A DNA stretch of 64,000 nt from Nioella sediminis (GCF_001879695.1 NZ_MNBL01000054.1:18696-82695), one strand, 5' to 3'. Shown: positions 45,322-54,945, counted from the first letter of the stretch. Numbers and translations: made by a program. The notes: generated from the sequence alone by a model not told the origin.

Positions 45322-46470
45322 ATGACCCAGACCCGACCGGCCAACGGCACCGCGCCGCAGGGCACGCATCGCGTGGCCCTTGTGGGCTGTGGCTTTGTGG
45401 CCGATCTTTATATGCGCTCTTTCGCCAAGCACCCGGAGGTGCAGATCGTGGCCGTGCATGACCGTGATCCGCAGCGTCTCGCGGCGTTTTGCGCGCATTG
45501 GTCCCTGCCTGCCTGCGACAGCCTCGACGCGGCTTTCGACACCACGCCAGACCTGATCCTGAACCTCACCAATCCGTCCTCGCACGCCGAAATCACCCGC
45601 GCTTGCCTAAACGCCGGGCACCATGTGTTTAGCGAAAAGCCCATGGTGCTGTCTCTGGAAGACGCGACGGCGCTGCATGGGCTGGCCCGCGATAAGGGCC
45701 TGCAACTGGGCAGTTCGCCATCCTCGGTTCTGGGCGAGGCCGCGCAGACGCTGGCCAAGGCCCTGCGCGATGGCATCGCGGGCACGCCCCGGCTGATCTA
45801 TGCGGAGCTTGACGACGGCTTCATCCCGCAGGCGCCCGTGGAGGGTTGGGTCAGCGCCTCCGGCGCACCCTGGCCCTTTGCCGATGAATTCCGCACTGGC
45901 TGCACACTGGAACATGCGGGCTATTACCTCAGCTGGCTGATTGCCTGTTTCGGGGCGGTCGATAAGGTCGTGACCGCTACTGCCGAAGTCCTTCCCGATA
46001 AGCGCGGCGTCAGCGGCTGCGCCCCCGATTTCTCGGTCGCGACCCTGCATTTCGCGCAAGGCCCGGTGGCCCGGCTGACCTGTTCCATCACCGCCCCCCA
46101 TGACCACCGCCTGCGGGTTGTGGGCGACAAAGGCGTGCTGGAGCTGGAGCAGGCCTGGGACAACGCCGCGCCGGTCCGGTTCCGCAAGCGGCTGCGCATT
46201 CGGCGGCGGCTGATGGAAAGCCCGGTCGCGAAACGCCTGCGCCTGCGGGGACCGACCCATCCGAAAGTCACCCGCGAAGGGGCCGCCGCGATGAATTTCG
46301 CGCTTGGCCCCGTGGAGATGCTGGAGGCGATTGCCGCCGGACGTCCCTCGCGCATTGCCGGTGACTACGCGCTGCACCTGACCGAGGTGACGCTGGCCTG
46401 TCAGACCGAGGGCGTGCACCGGATGACCACCCGCTGCGAACAAATGGAGCCGATGCCATGGGCGCGCTGA
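45322..46470 (+). CDS. Gfo/Idh/MocA family oxidoreductase
   Basis: A 382-residue NAD(P)-dependent dehydrogenase. The N-terminal Rossmann fold has VALVGCGFVADLY and the substrate/cofactor motif FSEKPMVLS (the E-K-P hallmark). The C-terminal half has the beta-sheet domain with EHAGYYLSWL. These enzymes act on sugars, cyclitols or nucleotide-sugar intermediates. It starts the plus-strand glycan operon, which reads through to the fused protein at 51.7 kb. The last 13 bases overlap the next gene in another frame. Substrate is not known. Confidence 0.9.
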   Translation: MTQTRPANGTAPQGTHRVALVGCGFVADLYMRSFAKHPEVQIVAVHDRDPQRLAAFCAHWSLPACDSLDAAFDTTPDLILNLTNPSSHAEITRACLNAGHHVFSEKPMVLSLEDATALHGLARDKGLQLGSSPSSVLGEAAQTLAKALRDGIAGTPRLIYAELDDGFIPQAPVEGWVSASGAPWPFADEFRTGCTLEHAGYYLSWLIACFGAVDKVVTATAEVLPDKRGVSGCAPDFSVATLHFAQGPVARLTCSITAPHDHRLRVVGDKGVLELEQAWDNAAPVRFRKRLRIRRRLMESPVAKRLRLRGPTHPKVTREGAAAMNFALGPVEMLEAIAAGRPSRIAGDYALHLTEVTLACQTEGVHRMTTRCEQMEPMPWAR

Positions 46471-47405
46471 GGGTCTTCATCTCTGGTACCGGCAGCTATG
46501 TGGGCCGGGCCGTTGCGGATTACGCCATGCGCAAAGGGTACGAGGTGGTTCTGCATTCGCGCTACGGACACCGGGCCAACTGGCCGGACGTGCCCGAGGT
46601 TTTCCCAGTCGAAGGCCCGCTGGATGGCCCGGATATGCCAGGGCTGCTGACCGGCTGCGCGGCGGTGATCCATGTGGCGGGGCGGATGAGCGGCACCGAG
46701 GACGAATTCCGCAAGGACGTGGTGGAGGACAGCGCCGCCCTGATGCGCGCGGCTGGTAAAGCCGGGGTGCCGCGCGTTGTGCTGGCCGGGTCCGTTTCGG
46801 TCTATGGCGCGGGGAATCCGGGCGAGGTCATCACCGAGGACAGCCCGCTTGAGCCGCGCCCCGATCTGCGCGACGCCTATATGCGCGCCAAGCTGGCACA
46901 AGAGGAGGTCATGCGGGCTGAGGCCATCAAGGCCGGAATGGACTTGTCCATTCTGCGGCTCGGGGCGATCTGGGGGCCGGGGCGGCTTTGGTCCGCGCAT
47001 TTCGGGCCCACCAAAGGCGCGGTGCTGATCCGCATCGGACGCGACGGGCAAGTCCCGCTCTGCGAAATCGACCGTGCGGGAGAGGCCCTGGTGTCTGCCG
47101 TGACGGCAACGCCCTGCACCGTGAATGTGCTGGATGACGACCTGCCCGACCGGGTTCGGTTCCTGAACGCGCTGTCGGTCTCGGGCTGGCCCCGTGTGAT
47201 CCTGCCGGTTCACTGGCGGCTGCTCGACAGGATTGCAGGGGACAACCCTAACCGCCCCGGCCTGCTGTGCCGCCCGACCCTGCGCGCGCGGATGATGCCC
47301 TTGGGCTGGGACGGCAGCCGCGCGGTGGCGGCACTTGGCCTCGCCCCACAGCACGAGTTCGAGGCGCTGATGGCCGCCAACCTGATCGCGGGGGTCGAGG
47401 CATGA
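46458..47405 (+). CDS. NAD-dependent epimerase/dehydratase family protein
   Basis: A 315-residue extended SDR. The Rossmann motif is VFISGTGSYVGRAVADYA (G-x2-G-like, with a serine insertion), followed by AAVIHVAGRMSG. The catalytic region has LAGSVSVYGAG and AYMRAKLAQEE: the Y-x3-K pair is Tyr/Lys in YMRAK, as in nucleotide-sugar epimerases and dehydratases. It overlaps the Gfo/Idh gene by 13 bases at its start and the GT4 gene by 4 at its end, so translation is coupled. Probably modifies a sugar before transfer; specificity is unclear. Confidence 0.85.
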   Translation: MGALRVFISGTGSYVGRAVADYAMRKGYEVVLHSRYGHRANWPDVPEVFPVEGPLDGPDMPGLLTGCAAVIHVAGRMSGTEDEFRKDVVEDSAALMRAAGKAGVPRVVLAGSVSVYGAGNPGEVITEDSPLEPRPDLRDAYMRAKLAQEEVMRAEAIKAGMDLSILRLGAIWGPGRLWSAHFGPTKGAVLIRIGRDGQVPLCEIDRAGEALVSAVTATPCTVNVLDDDLPDRVRFLNALSVSGWPRVILPVHWRLLDRIAGDNPNRPGLLCRPTLRARMMPLGWDGSRAVAALGLAPQHEFEALMAANLIAGVEA

Positions 47406-48634
47406 AGATCGCGTACCTGACCGGCGAATACCCCCGCGCCACTGACACGTTCATTCAGCGTGAAGTCGCGGCGCTGCGGGCCGAGGGGCTGGAGGTTCTA
47501 ACCTGTTCCATCCGCCGCACGGGCGACGAACATCTGGTGGGCGAGGAACAGCGGCAGGAGGCCGCGCGCACCTTCCACGTGCTGCCCGCCGTGGCGAACC
47601 CTCTGACCATGGCGCGGGCGGAACTGGCCATGCTGCCCCGGTTCGGGCGTTACCTTCGGGCGCTGGCGCTGGCCTGGCGGACGGCCCCCAAGGGGATCAA
47701 GGGCCGCGCCTATAACCTGATCTATTTCACCGAGGCCGTGGTTCTGGCCCATCACCTGCGCCGGAATGGCGTTCAGCATCTGCACAACCATATCGCCAAG
47801 TCGAGCTGCACCGTGGCGATGCTGGCCTCGGAACTGTCGGGTATACCCTACAGTTTCACCCTGCACGGGCCGGATATCTTCTTTGCGCCTGAGCATTGGC
47901 GGCTGGATGAAAAGATCGCCCGCGCCCGGTTCGTGGCCTGCATCAGCGAGTTCTGCCGGTCGCAGGCGATGTTCTTTTCGGCCCAGGATCACTGGGGCAA
48001 GATGAAGATCATCCATTGCGGGGTGGAGCCAGATCGCTATGCGCCGGGTGACCGCAATGGCACTAAGCTGATGTTCGTAGGGCGTTTGGCGGCGGTCAAG
48101 GGCGTGCCGGTGCTGCTGGAGGCTTTGGCCAAGGCGCGAGAGGTTCGGCCCGACCTGACGCTGACGCTCGTGGGCGACGGGCCGGACCGTGCCGCCTTGG
48201 AAGCGCAGGCAAAGGCAATGGACCTTGGCGGGGCCGTCACCTTCGCGGGCTACAGATCCCAATCCGAGGTCGCGGACCTGCTGGCCAGCCATGATGCCCT
48301 CGTGCTGCCCAGTTTTGCCGAAGGCGTGCCGGTGGTGTTGATGGAAGCGATGGCCGCCCGGATGCCCGCCATTGCAACGGCGGTCGGCGGCGTGTCGGAA
48401 CTGGTGGAAGACGGGAAAACCGGATGTCTGGTGGCGCCGGGAGATGCCGCAGCGCTCTGCTCGGCGATCCTGTCCCTCATGGTTGATGACGCATCGCGCG
48501 CCCGGATGGGCACAGCCGGACGCCGCAAGGTCGAGGCCCATTTCACCGCCCGAACAGAGGCCGCCCGCCTCGCCCACCTGTTCCGCTCTGGCCCCGACCT
48601 GCCCCCCGAAAAACGGCCGGAGGTGACCCCATGA
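47402..48634 (+). CDS. Glycosyltransferase family 4 (GT-B) protein
   Basis: A 410-residue transferase. The start MKIAYLTGEYPRATDTFIQRE is typical of a WcaL/AmsK-type GT4, and the Rossmann-like C-terminal domain has LMFVGRLAAVKGVPVLLEAL (donor-binding start), TLVGDGPDRAALEAQA and the E-x7-E motif in LPSFAEGVPVVLMEAMA. It is cytoplasmic or peripheral. The ATGA overlap with the previous gene fixes the start at 47402. In polysaccharide clusters such enzymes add galactose or glucose-like residues to a lipid-linked repeat. Donor and linkage cannot be read. Confidence 0.9.
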   Translation: MKIAYLTGEYPRATDTFIQREVAALRAEGLEVLTCSIRRTGDEHLVGEEQRQEAARTFHVLPAVANPLTMARAELAMLPRFGRYLRALALAWRTAPKGIKGRAYNLIYFTEAVVLAHHLRRNGVQHLHNHIAKSSCTVAMLASELSGIPYSFTLHGPDIFFAPEHWRLDEKIARARFVACISEFCRSQAMFFSAQDHWGKMKIIHCGVEPDRYAPGDRNGTKLMFVGRLAAVKGVPVLLEALAKAREVRPDLTLTLVGDGPDRAALEAQAKAMDLGGAVTFAGYRSQSEVADLLASHDALVLPSFAEGVPVVLMEAMAARMPAIATAVGGVSELVEDGKTGCLVAPGDAAALCSAILSLMVDDASRARMGTAGRRKVEAHFTARTEAARLAHLFRSGPDLPPEKRPEVTP

Positions 48635-49602
48635 ATACAGCTATCGCCATCATCCTCATTGGCCGCAACGAAGGCGACCGGCTGAAACGTGCGCTCGACA
48701 GCGTTACGGGGCTGGTGGACCGGATCGTCTATGTCGACAGCGGGTCCACCGATGCCAGCGTGTCCTATGCGCAGTCGAAAGGCGTTCAGGTGGTGGAACT
48801 GGACATGTCCATCCCCTTTACGGCCGCCCGCGCCCGCAATGCAGGCGTCGATGCGCTGCGCGACGAAGGCCTGCCGGAGTTTCTGCAATTCATCGACGGG
48901 GATTGCGCCCTGATGCGCGACTGGCTGTCGATCGCGCTCTCCGTCATGCGGGCCGATACCGGGCTTGGCATCGTCACCGGCTGGCGGCGAGAGATTCATC
49001 CCGATGCCAGCATCTACAACGCCATGTGCGATCATGAATGGTATCGCCCTGCCGGTCCCATCGTCGCCTGCGGGGGCGATATGCTGGTTCGAAGCGAGGC
49101 CTTCGAGGCGGCGGGCGGCTTCAACCCGGATGTCATCGCCGCCGAGGATGACGAGTTCTGCCTGCGGGTGCGCATGGCGGGGTATCGGCTCATGCGCATT
49201 CCCCGCAACATGACCGCCCATGACGCAGACATGCACCGGTTTTCGCAATGGTGGAAACGGTCGGTCAGGAATGGCCATGGCTTTGCGCAACTGGGTGCGC
49301 TGCACGGATCGCACCTGTCACGGGAACGCGCGCGGGTCTATGTGTTCGGCCTTATGCTGCCCGCCGTGGCGCTGGCCGGACTGGCAACCAATCTCTGGGT
49401 CGTGGCAGGGGTTCTGGCACTTTACGCGGGATCCTATGCCAGTGCTCTGAGGGGGCTCCTGCGGGACGGGATCGCACCGGGTGTTGCCTGGCGGTTTGCC
49501 GGGTTCCTGACCCTGTCGAAAATCCCCAATCTCATCGGTATGGCCACCTTTGCTCTGCGCCGGCTCCGCGGGCGGTCCATGCGGATCATTGAATATAAAT
49601 AA
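48631..49602 (+). CDS. Glycosyltransferase family 2 protein with C-terminal membrane helices
   Basis: A 323-residue GT2. The nucleotide-sugar motifs are IAIILIGRNEGDRLKRALDS, VDSGSTDAS and FIDGDCAL (D-x-D). The acceptor end has a conserved EDDEFCLRVRMAGY block. Two hydrophobic segments follow the catalytic domain (about 240-275), so it is probably anchored in the inner membrane facing the cytosol. The ATG at 48631 overlaps the GT4 stop. It could extend or initiate the sugar chain on the lipid carrier. Confidence 0.88.
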   Translation: MNTAIAIILIGRNEGDRLKRALDSVTGLVDRIVYVDSGSTDASVSYAQSKGVQVVELDMSIPFTAARARNAGVDALRDEGLPEFLQFIDGDCALMRDWLSIALSVMRADTGLGIVTGWRREIHPDASIYNAMCDHEWYRPAGPIVACGGDMLVRSEAFEAAGGFNPDVIAAEDDEFCLRVRMAGYRLMRIPRNMTAHDADMHRFSQWWKRSVRNGHGFAQLGALHGSHLSRERARVYVFGLMLPAVALAGLATNLWVVAGVLALYAGSYASALRGLLRDGIAPGVAWRFAGFLTLSKIPNLIGMATFALRRLRGRSMRIIEYK

Positions 49603-49608
49603 AGGCTT

Positions 49609-51696
49609 ATGAACGTGAGTGCATCTCCCCCCATTCGAATTGGCCTTATTGGCGCGGGCTATATCGCAAGCTGGCATGCTGACGCGCTGAAGGCGACACC
49701 GGGCGTGCAGATCACGGCCATCTGTGACAGAAGCCGGGGCGCGGCAGAAGGATTGGCCGCCACCCATGGCGCGCAGGTCTTTACCTCGGTTGCCAACCTT
49801 ATTGCCGCGCGGGCCTGCGATGCGGTGCATATCCTGACGCCCCCCAATTTGCACCATGCTCTGGCCGTGGAATGCCTTGAGGGTGGCTTGGATGTGCTGG
49901 TGGAGAAACCGGTTGCGCTCTCTGCCGCGGAAACCCGTTCGATTGCCGAGACCGCCACGCGCACCGGCAAGCGGTTTTCCCCCGGGCACAACTTCCTTGG
50001 CCTGCCGCGCTACGAACGGTTGAATGCACTGGTCACCGATGGTGCGCTTGGCCGCATTGCCGAGGCGCGGATCAACTGGTGTCTGCCGCTTGCCCCCCTG
50101 CGGTCTGGTCCCTATGGGCTTTGGCTGCTGCGTGAGCCAAAGAACCTGCTGCTGGAGCTCGGGCCCCATCCGTTTTCCTTCGCGGTCGATCTCTTTGGCC
50201 CGCTGGAGATCCTCGCAGCCGTCACCGGCCAGCCCGCGACCTTGCCCGGCGGCGACACCCGCGACCAGAGCTGGCGCATCTTCGCCCGCGCGGGCGATGT
50301 GGATGTGACGCTGACGCTTTCCATGGTCGAAACCATTGATGACCGGTCGGTGACCTTGCGCGGTTCCTCTGGCATGGCGCGGCTCGACTATGCTGCCGAT
50401 ACCCTTGCCACGACCCGTGACAACACCGCCGATCTGGTGGTGAACCCCCTGCTGAAGCAACTGGGCGCGGCCAGGGAACACCTGCGCGAGGGTCTGCGCA
50501 ATGCCGCGATCCAGACGGGTTCTCTCAACCGCCGCAGCCCTTATGGGCAGAGCTTTCAGGGCATGAACCGGGCTATCTATGGCGGTGCGGCTGACCCGCG
50601 CTTTTCCCCCGAGGCTGCTATCACCGTCATGCAGGCCATCGACGACACACTGGCCCTGATCCCGGCGCAGCCTGCCCCCGCCATCGTCACCGGCACCCCG
50701 CGCCCCGGCGTCATGGTCATCGGCGGCACCGGCTATATCGGGCGCAACCTGACCCGCGCATTGGTGGCGGAAGGTCATGACGTCCGCGTGCTGTCGCGCG
50801 GGGCGCATGGCCCCTTCCCCGATATCGCCGATCACGTGGAAACCTGCCCGGTCTCGCTGACCGACAAACCCGCGATCACAGCGGCGATGGAGGGCATCCA
50901 CACCGTCTATAACCTTGCGAAATCCATGGACGATACATGGGAGGACGCGCTGAAAAATGATGTGGGCACCGCCGTGCGGATCGGGGAAGCTGCGTTGCAG
51001 GCGGGCGTGTCGCGGCTGATCTATACGGGCACGATTGCGTCCTACGACATGTCCGACCCCGACGGGATGATCACCGAGGCAACGGGCTTTGGTGATATCG
51101 AGGCGCGCAATCTCTATGCACGATCCAAGGCGGAATGCGAGCGGCGGCTGATGCGGATGCACCGGCAGGACGGGCTGCCGCTGGTCATCGCGCGCCCCGG
51201 TATCGTGGTGGGCGGCGACGGACCCTTGCAGCATTGGGGCATCGGGCGATGGCACGGGGCGGGCGCAGTCAAGCTCTGGGGCAACGGGCGCAACATCCTA
51301 CCCTTCGTGCTGGCCGATGACCTGTCGGACGGGCTGATCGCGATGATGGAGCGGGACGGCGCGATCGGGCGCAGCTTCAACCTGACCGGGGAGCATCTGC
51401 TGACAGGCCGCGACTATTTCGATGCCATCCATGACCGGCTTGGCGCGCGGATGCGGGTCAGTTCCGGCAACCTGACGGCGATGTGGATGGCCGACGGGGT
51501 GAAATACGCGCTGAAACGCTACGCGCTTGGCCGCCGCAACGCGGTGCGCCCCTCGCTTGCCGACTGGAAGTCGCGGGCGCATCTGGCGCGGTTCGACAAC
51601 AGCCTGCCCAAGCGGGTTCTGGGCTGGCAGCCGGAAGCGGATCGGGAGGCATTCGTGACCCGTGCCCTCGATGCAAAGGCACTGTTCGGTGTCTGA
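49609..51696 (+). CDS. Fused Gfo/Idh/MocA dehydrogenase plus NAD-dependent epimerase
   Basis: A 695-residue fusion. Residues about 8-350 are a Gfo/Idh enzyme: IGLIGAGYIASWHADALK (dinucleotide motif), LVEKPVALS (EKP hallmark) and RFSPGHNFLGLPRY. Residues about 365-690 are an extended SDR: VMVIGGTGYIGRNLTRALV (second dinucleotide motif), YTGTIASYD, and RNLYARSKAECERRL (the Y-x3-K pair). A Pro/Ala-rich linker separates them (about 345-365). Two NAD-dependent enzymes on one chain suggest successive oxidation and reduction or epimerisation of one sugar. The frame is uninterrupted, so this is a true fusion. The start is 6 bases after the GT2 stop. Confidence 0.87.
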   Translation: MNVSASPPIRIGLIGAGYIASWHADALKATPGVQITAICDRSRGAAEGLAATHGAQVFTSVANLIAARACDAVHILTPPNLHHALAVECLEGGLDVLVEKPVALSAAETRSIAETATRTGKRFSPGHNFLGLPRYERLNALVTDGALGRIAEARINWCLPLAPLRSGPYGLWLLREPKNLLLELGPHPFSFAVDLFGPLEILAAVTGQPATLPGGDTRDQSWRIFARAGDVDVTLTLSMVETIDDRSVTLRGSSGMARLDYAADTLATTRDNTADLVVNPLLKQLGAAREHLREGLRNAAIQTGSLNRRSPYGQSFQGMNRAIYGGAADPRFSPEAAITVMQAIDDTLALIPAQPAPAIVTGTPRPGVMVIGGTGYIGRNLTRALVAEGHDVRVLSRGAHGPFPDIADHVETCPVSLTDKPAITAAMEGIHTVYNLAKSMDDTWEDALKNDVGTAVRIGEAALQAGVSRLIYTGTIASYDMSDPDGMITEATGFGDIEARNLYARSKAECERRLMRMHRQDGLPLVIARPGIVVGGDGPLQHWGIGRWHGAGAVKLWGNGRNILPFVLADDLSDGLIAMMERDGAIGRSFNLTGEHLLTGRDYFDAIHDRLGARMRVSSGNLTAMWMADGVKYALKRYALGRRNAVRPSLADWKSRAHLARFDNSLPKRVLGWQPEADREAFVTRALDAKALFGV

Positions 51697-51781
51697 CCTG
51701 GGCCTGCCCGGGGGCTTAATTGTGCCAAACTTGCCCTATATAACGAGAAGCGCCGGGACACCGGCCAAGAACAGGACCTGA

Positions 51782-52705
51782 GTGAGAATGAGCAGCAACC
51801 GCCTCAATACCGGCCCCGATGACGGGCTGAGCGACAGCGACCGGCGCCGCCGGGCGTTGGAACGGCGGCTGCGTGAGGCGCTGACCGCCGACCGTCCGAT
51901 GGAGCAGGACAATGAGGCGGATGACTCCGAACCCCAGGCCCCTGCCCCGACGCCGTCTGCCCGCTCGAACAGCAGCGATATATGGGATCGCCTGCCGCGC
52001 ATTCCCGTAGAACCGGCGCGGCTTGACCGTAACCTTGTGATCACCGCAAGTCGCCACGACCCGGCACACGGGGCCTTTGACGTGCTGCGCACCCGGATCG
52101 TGCAGGCCATGCGGGACCACGGCTGGAGCCGGATCGGCATCACCTCGCCCAATCCCGGCAATGGCAAAAGCTTCACCGCCATCAACCTCGCGATCAGCCT
52201 GTCACGCCTGTCGGATCTGCGGACCGCGCTGATTGACATGGACCTGCGCCGCCCCGGACTGGCCCGCATCCTCGGGCTGCGCGACATGCCTGCCACGGCG
52301 GATTTCCTGCGCGGCGAGATCGACACCGCAACCTACCTGTCAACCTTCGCGCCCAATATGCTCAATATCGGTGACAAGCTGGCGCTTGGCGTCAATGGCC
52401 GGACCGATCCCTATGCTGCGGAGCTGTTGCAAAACCCGACGACGACCGAGGTCTTGACGCGCATGCAGGAGGAGCTCGGCGCCGACCTGGTCCTCTACGA
52501 TCTGCCCCCCGCCCTTGCCATGGATGACGTGCTGGCCTTCCGCCCGCATATCGACTGCGTTCTGCTTGTCGTGGGTGGCGGCGAAACCCGCGCGCGCGAT
52601 GTGCGCGAGGTGCAGCGTCGTCTCGGCGACGAACTGCCGATATTGGGGGTGGTGATGAACAAGGCCGAGCTCGACGAAGATCCCGGCTATGGCTATGGCG
52701 GCTGA
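51782..52705 (+). CDS. BY-kinase-like cytoplasmic ATPase for polysaccharide synthesis (CpsD/Wzc C-domain type)
   Basis: A 307-residue P-loop protein resembling the kinase half of bacterial tyrosine kinases. After a disordered, charged N-terminus (about 1-80) come Walker A SPNPGNGKSFTA (about 122-133), Walker A' LIDMDLRRP (150-158) and Walker B DLVLYDLPPA. A short C-terminal GYGYGG tail has two tyrosines, possibly the autophosphorylation site. No membrane segment is present, so it needs a separate activator; the convergent Wzz-like protein is the obvious partner. GTG at 51782 has AGGA 5 bases upstream; an ATG at 51788 would shorten it by two residues. Confidence 0.85.
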   Translation: MRMSSNRLNTGPDDGLSDSDRRRRALERRLREALTADRPMEQDNEADDSEPQAPAPTPSARSNSSDIWDRLPRIPVEPARLDRNLVITASRHDPAHGAFDVLRTRIVQAMRDHGWSRIGITSPNPGNGKSFTAINLAISLSRLSDLRTALIDMDLRRPGLARILGLRDMPATADFLRGEIDTATYLSTFAPNMLNIGDKLALGVNGRTDPYAAELLQNPTTTEVLTRMQEELGADLVLYDLPPALAMDDVLAFRPHIDCVLLVVGGGETRARDVREVQRRLGDELPILGVVMNKAELDEDPGYGYGG

Positions 52706-54055
52706 TCAGTCGCGCGTCGTGCGCCGCATGACAACCGCCAGTTCCTGTCCCTGCGCCTGAGGCAGGCGGTCCGCAATCGCGCGCCACCAGCCTCGCACCA
52801 GACCAACCACACCGACCACCGCGGCAGTCAGCAGTCCGATCCAGAGAACGCGGCCCCGGCGCACCTTGCCTTGGCTGCGCAGATTGGGGATCACGACAAC
52901 CGGTTGCACGCCAAGCTCTCGCTCGAACTGACGGGCGCTGCGCAGACGTCCGTCAAGGATCTCCAGCAAAAGCGCCGCAGCGGCGGCAAGGAACACCACC
53001 AGCATCCCCCCGGCCATGGCCAGTTTCTTGCGGCTGGTCGATACCGGGTATTCGGGCGGAATGGCGGTTTCCAGAACTTCGAAACGCTCCGCCTGATTGC
53101 GGGTTTCCAGAAGCTGGTTCATGGCCGCCTGCGCGCGGCGTTCGGTGATGACGCTCAATTCGCCCTGAAGCTGTTCAAGCTGGCGGTCGAAAACATGGGT
53201 CTGGCGCTCCACTTCCGGGGCGGCAAGCAGAACCGCCTCGATCTCGGCAATAGCGTCATTCACAAGCTGCAAACGTTGGTTGAGCAATTCCTGCTGCCGC
53301 AACCGGGCCTCGGCCAGCAACCGCCCGCTTTCGCTTTCCAGCTCGATGATCTGTTCCTCGATATTGATCCGGCTTTCCTCCAACCGGGACAATTGGGTAC
53401 GCTGCGATGCAATGGCAGCGGGCAGAGCCGCTGAATTGGCCTGCCGGAACTCGGAATAGGCAAACTCCAGCTCTTCGATTTCAGCGGTCAGTCGCGCCTC
53501 TTCGGCTTCGAGAAATTCCAGCGTGCGCGCGGTCCGGCCCGAAGTCCGTTCCTGCGCCTCTTCGAGCACCCGGTCGAGGAAGCGATTGGCGATGGCCGCC
53601 GCGATATCCGGGTCGGACAGGCGCACCGTGATCACCAGCCCGGAAGGCTGCACCTCGGGACGCCAGGCCTGCTCGGGGTCGATCAGCTCGATGATCTGGA
53701 CAGACTGGCGCACCAGCGCGACGCGTTCGGTGATCGACGGGATGCCCGAGAAGATGCCGAACTCGTCCAGAACCGTCATGATATGATCGCGCGACATCAG
53801 CTGCTGTTCGATCAGCTCCAGCTCGCTATTGGGGTTGAGCGTGCCGCCTGCGGCCCCGCCACCTGTCTGGCTGGTCAGCCGTTCCACAACCTGCGCCGCT
53901 TCGATCTGCACGACCGCCGTCGCCTCGTAGACCCGAGGCTGGCTGAGCGCGTAGAGCACAACGGACGGCAACCCCACGACCAAAATCAGCAAGACCACCC
54001 AGATGCGGCGAAGCAGGATGCGCGGGATATCCCAGATTGATGTGATCGGACCCAT
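52706..54055 (-). CDS. Wzz-like polysaccharide co-polymerase (PCP family)
   Basis: A 449-residue inner-membrane protein. The first membrane helix is about residues 18-38 (WVVLLILVVGLPSVVLYAL), followed by the Wzz domain (YEATAVVQIEA). A long periplasmic coiled-coil section (about 180-330) has repeated LxxEExxL patterns. A second membrane helix lies at about 347-367 and a third hydrophobic segment at about 405-425. PCP proteins set chain length or drive export of capsule and exopolysaccharide. This one lacks the C-terminal kinase domain, which is the separate convergent gene. It is the probable last gene of the minus-strand operon, 155 bases after the PPTase gene. Confidence 0.85.
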   Translation of the reverse strand: MGPITSIWDIPRILLRRIWVVLLILVVGLPSVVLYALSQPRVYEATAVVQIEAAQVVERLTSQTGGGAAGGTLNPNSELELIEQQLMSRDHIMTVLDEFGIFSGIPSITERVALVRQSVQIIELIDPEQAWRPEVQPSGLVITVRLSDPDIAAAIANRFLDRVLEEAQERTSGRTARTLEFLEAEEARLTAEIEELEFAYSEFRQANSAALPAAIASQRTQLSRLEESRINIEEQIIELESESGRLLAEARLRQQELLNQRLQLVNDAIAEIEAVLLAAPEVERQTHVFDRQLEQLQGELSVITERRAQAAMNQLLETRNQAERFEVLETAIPPEYPVSTSRKKLAMAGGMLVVFLAAAAALLLEILDGRLRSARQFERELGVQPVVVIPNLRSQGKVRRGRVLWIGLLTAAVVGVVGLVRGWWRAIADRLPQAQGQELAVVMRRTTRD

Positions 54056-54210
54056 GGGGGGCAGTCCTTTCGGTTCGATTTATCAGGTGCCGGATGGCAG
54101 GCTGGAGAGTGCTTCCCGGGAGACCGGGCTTTGCAATTGAGGCGGCAACCGCCCCCGCGTTGCCATATCCTCGCCCCATTCTAGGTGATTTTTCGTCAAA
54201 TTTCCAAGGA

Positions 54211-54942
54211 CTAGGCCGTTTCGGTCTGGAAACACTCCATTTCCAAATCGGCATTCCGCGCCACATTCCCGCCATATTCCGTTGACAGCGGCAGTGCCAT
54301 GAGCGTGCAGATCAGCCCGTCACGGCAGAAAAGCTGCCCTTCCAGCCGTCGGCCCGCGCGATGCGGGCCAAAGGGAATGCGCAGCGTGGCGGTAAAACGG
54401 TTGCGGGCAAGATCCGGGGCGATGTCCATCGCATCGAATCCCACGATCCGACGAGACAGCGGATAGAGCGCCTTGTAGGTCGCTTCCTTGGCCGAAAAGA
54501 TCATCTGCGCATAGCCACCTTGCAGGGATTTTTGCTGATCTGACAGCCAGTTACAATCATTGTCAGTCAACACGGTCGGCCACAGATCCTCGGCAAGCGG
54601 GTCCAGCGCTGCAAGATCCAGACCAAGCCCGGACAGCGAGGACCGGCGCGCAACAACCGCGATGCAGCGCCCTTCGTGATGGGTGATGGACCCGACCACG
54701 CCATTGGGCCAGACCGGCGCACGGTCGGTCCCCATTGGGATCGCATAGGGAACCATGCCGATTACGCGAAGCGCATGACGCGCAGCGGCGCGGCCAGCGG
54801 CGAATTCAGCCTGACGGGCCGGGGTCGCACGGACCATGGCGCGGGATTCCCCGGGCCAGAAGTCATGGGCCTCCCCGGCATGGGTCTCGCCATAGCCAAG
54901 CGTTCCGCCACGCCAGCCGCTTTCGATGAGATCACGAAACAT
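54211..54942 (-). CDS. 4'-phosphopantetheinyl transferase (EntD/Sfp-like)
   Basis: A 243-residue transferase that converts apo carrier proteins to holo form. Motifs: GVVGSITHHEGRC, GLGLDLAALDPL (metal-binding D-x-E-like pair, here D-L-A), and FSAKEATYKALYPL, the family's catalytic signature. This resembles the EntD-like subgroup. The gene starts 3 bases after the NRPS stop, with GGGGAGG as its ribosome-binding site inside the NRPS end. It therefore most likely serves the NRPS and PKS carrier domains of this operon. The gene is complete. Confidence 0.92.
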   Translation of the reverse strand: MFRDLIESGWRGGTLGYGETHAGEAHDFWPGESRAMVRATPARQAEFAAGRAAARHALRVIGMVPYAIPMGTDRAPVWPNGVVGSITHHEGRCIAVVARRSSLSGLGLDLAALDPLAEDLWPTVLTDNDCNWLSDQQKSLQGGYAQMIFSAKEATYKALYPLSRRIVGFDAMDIAPDLARNRFTATLRIPFGPHRAGRRLEGQLFCRDGLICTLMALPLSTEYGGNVARNADLEMECFQTETA

Positions 54943-54945
54943 GGC

